25,605 nucleotides of DNA from PCC-7336 sp039817825 (GTDB lineage Bacteria > Cyanobacteriota > Cyanobacteriia > Thermostichales > PCC-7336): NCBI GenBank assembly GCA_039817825.1, contig JBCBVA010000050.1, positions 1-25,605 of the forward strand, in the 5' to 3' direction. Below, in pieces: positions 25,401 to 25,605 of the stretch. The position numbers and the translations under genes were made by a program. The notes beneath the pieces were generated by a model that was given only the letters and a program-made list of their open reading frames with translations, ran no database searches and was not told where the DNA came from. How positions within the stretch are numbered: the stretch's first letter is position 1; every line of letters begins with the position of its first letter.

Positions 25401-25551
25401 CACTGCCCATCCGGTTGCACACTTGCGGATAGTCAGGCTGGAAGGTGAGGGCTGCTCGGTACTGGGCGATGGCGTTCTCCAGTTGACCCACTTGTTGATA
25501 CGCCAACCCCAGACAATTGCGGGCATGGGGGTTGTCCGGTTGCAGTCGCAC
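19432..25551 (-). CDS. Tri-modular TPR / GT41 (O-GlcNAc-transferase-like) protein, N-terminus incomplete
   Basis: This single frame of 2,039 residues has three repeats of TPR array, linker and GT41 domain. TPR arrays lie at about 1-105 (three visible), 590-930 (ten) and 1415-1585 (five). Each is followed by a linker with the CDW.GLE motif. GT41 domains lie at about 191-555, 1004-1375 and 1662-2031. By alignment with human OGT, the catalytic-base-region histidine is His204/1019/1676 (DFH.HATAY), the UDP-phosphate lysine is Lys374/1189/1846 (YK), and the UDP-binding HTT..D starts at His452/1267/1924. All three look competent. GT41 enzymes attach sugars, usually GlcNAc, to Ser/Thr of proteins chosen by the TPRs. 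The GTG at 25551 is not a real start; the frame is cut off by the right-edge inversion. The stop lies seven bases from the convergent MBL gene. Confidence 0.9.
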   Translation of the reverse strand: MRLQPDNPHARNCLGLAYQQVGQLENAIAQYRAALTFQPDYPQVCNRMGSAYKATGDIAAAIACYQTALDLKPNYYQVLHNLGGLYREQQQLDNAISAYQQAVAANPDYLPALAQYVYSRRLACDWHGLEPYVDRVLQAAASDRWQSSAWIVLGLADQPELHLQAARSYCRNAIGTLQPPLHPDKPYRHDKIRLAYLSADFHDHATAYLMAELFERHDRDRFKVYAVSFGPDSDCAMRQRLQAAFDSFTDVRQLSDRQVADLLVQWEIDIAIDLKGFTRDMRPHILAHRPAPIQVNYLGYPGSMGAEFIDYVLVDSFIVPAHRQEHYSERLVHLPDCYQVNDGQRHIAPTIASKTEYGLPEDGFVFCSFNKAYKIESTCFEIWMRLLQAVPGSVLWLLENNPLMVKNLRQEARSRGVEPERLVFAPKAPLDIHLARHQYADVFLDSWPCCAHTTASDALWAGLPLLTYAGQSFASRVAGSLLSALGLPELVVESWKDYEAVALELATHPERLRAIRDQLARSRQTSALFDCDRFCHHLESAYQTMWTRWQQGQAPAAFAVEEIDRQEASPDTTAFNTARDSSGWLHQQLNQAEHYIQAGQLSEAVQYYRDILQQRPDNPQAHAKLAELYTPQGQWNLVHSHADRWVVQQPDNPQARNYLGLAYQQLGQLDSAIEQYQAAITLQPNYPQVHSRLGGAYKAAGDLELAIASYRQALQYKPDYPQALNNLGNALKQVGQWDEAIDCFHKALKLQPDYVKALNSLGLALQEQGRHQEALGYHQQALDIAPHDPQAHHNLGLALHAQGQLEAAIRAHHQALKLDPNYQKAHNNLGVALQELGQYKLAMQHYRTALELQPDNPHALNNLGNTLQTQGQLTEAIAYYRQAIALQPDYPQALNNLAIVLQAQGMLGEALEQYRQVIALQPDFPGALVPYYFCRRSVCDWRGLEVDAAKVIAAAGLTTWDASPWKLLAIADRPDLQLAAARSYCRNRLMTSTPPIWQGERYQHDKIRLAYLSADFHDHATAYLMAELFERHDRDRFDLTAISFGPDSTSAMRQRLVNAFDRFIDVRQLSDLDAARQLRKLEIDIAVDLKGYTRDARTQILAHRPAPIQVNYLGHPGSMGAEFMDYILVDPFIVPPDQQPHFSEQLVHLPDCYQVNDGTRAIADETPTRSECGLPETGFVFCSFNNSYKLEPTCFSIWMRLLNAVPDSVLWLLKSNAWVEANLRREATARGVNPKRLVFADKVPLPQHLARHRLADLFLDSWPCCAHTTASDALWVGLPVLTYAGQSFASRVAGSLLHAMGLPELVTHTWDDYESLALQLATHPQQLQQLRDRLEQNRETSPLFNCDRFCNHLESAYETMWFHWQQGKSPQAFAVTPVEDSERQRKTATTDRPHRLSRQSPPQSDRSSEQFTVTELHRGLNLIRSSQLEQAETCLNAVLTRQPECFDAWQLLGAIALKQQQPEIARARLVQALKIHPTSAEARSNLGLALRDLEQLPEAIAQFRLAVQHNPNFPDAFNNLGLALREHGQPQEAISAYQQAIALKPDYGDAITNLAKLYQDRGELAEAAQLWQTVLNLRPQQPEALLNYVYCRRLMCDWQGLEPMQQAAIATSTTAPTNGGVWYLLGMTDDPSIHWQATQQYVRHRFRGDYPQLWQGERYQHGKIRLAYLSADFHEHATAYLMAELFERHDRDRFEIVAISYGPADCSPMRQRLERGFDRFIDASTMSDRQAAEFIRELEVDIAIDLKGYTKCERTPILAYRPAPIQVNYLGYPGTMGTDFIDYIVVDPWVVPGDQQPYFSEQLVHLPDCYQVNDSQREIAARSPSRQDCGLPERGFVFCSFNNAYKLDPNCFDVWMRLLQRVPDSVLWLLESNAWMVSNLRQEASHRDVNPGRLVFAPRLPSPEHLARQPLADLFLDSWPYGAHTTTSDALRVGLPVVTLMGRSFASRVAGSLLHAVELPELVTNSWADYEAIAYQLATQPEAMRAVCAQLEHQRQTSPLFDCDRFRRHIESAYETMWSHWQDGLPPQAFRVQPLSPQS

Positions 25552-25556
25552 CCAAT

Positions 25557-25605
25557 GCTACAGGCGATATCGCAGCGGCGATCGCTTGCTATCAAGCCGC
25601 TCTGG
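25557..25605 (+). other. Inverted TPR-coding fragment at the right edge
   Basis: The plus strand reads ATGDIAAAIACYQAAL, a TPR segment, although the adjacent TPR-GT41 gene runs on the minus strand. It matches the reverse complement of 25344-25392 at 45 of 49 bases, the first 29 exactly; that region encodes ATGDIAAAIACYQTAL. Because four bases differ, it is not a simple copy of that segment and must derive from another, near-identical TPR. At the junction a TAG (minus strand, 25558-25560) interrupts the frame of the large gene just before its HWVRLQPDNP sequence. Confidence 0.75.

Noticed and set aside
19432..25551. Triple GT41 frame as an assembly stutter
   Set aside because: The three modules differ in sequence throughout and in TPR number, and the frame stays open for over 6 kb, so an artefactual repeat of one gene is unlikely.
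1..25605. Defence system, prophage, integron or CRISPR content
   Set aside because: No nuclease, integrase, transposase, toxin-antitoxin pair or spaced repeat array is visible on either strand.

Overview
The window comes from a cyanobacterium. The palindromic octamer GCGATCGC (HIP1) recurs throughout, and the genes include a PetM-like cytochrome b6f subunit, a cytochrome cM, a cyanobacterial-type cytochrome c oxidase operon (ctaCDE) and a plastid-type dihydrolipoyl dehydrogenase. I see no tRNA, rRNA, CRISPR array, transposase or phage gene.

Layout. Bases 1-922 hold the C-terminal part of smc; the first ~105 bases are an inverted piece of the same gene. Next come a PetM-like gene and a DM13-like gene (both minus), then a divergent cupin / HxlR-regulator pair around a 24-bp palindrome. 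Bases 2.77-8.43 kb form an electron-transport neighbourhood: cytM (minus), an alpha/beta hydrolase, then ctaC, ctaD and ctaE with hairpins between them. A 16-bp perfect palindrome of TetR-operator style lies 0.3 kb upstream of ctaC. Bases 8.9-14.3 kb hold a conserved-looking hypothetical gene, lpdA, convergent ispD, and purF. Bases 14.4-19.4 kb hold a fused GT2 + GT-C glycosyltransferase, a DUF547 lipoprotein, a heptamer repeat cluster, an SDR dehydrogenase, and a periplasmic metallo-beta-lactamase-fold gene broken by a one-base frameshift.

Bases 19.43-25.55 kb (minus) are one open frame of 2,039 residues, still incomplete at its N-terminus. It holds three successive modules, each a TPR array, a conserved linker and a complete O-GlcNAc-transferase-like GT41 catalytic domain. 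All three catalytic domains keep the expected catalytic and UDP-binding residues. This tri-catalytic TPR-GT41 protein is the most striking object in the window.

Both ends of the window carry short segments in the wrong orientation: smc coding sequence at the left and TPR coding sequence at the right. The simplest reading is that the window is close to a whole contig with fold-back (chimeric) ends, so both edges should be treated as unreliable. Most other genes are housekeeping or respiratory and are ordinary for a cyanobacterium.
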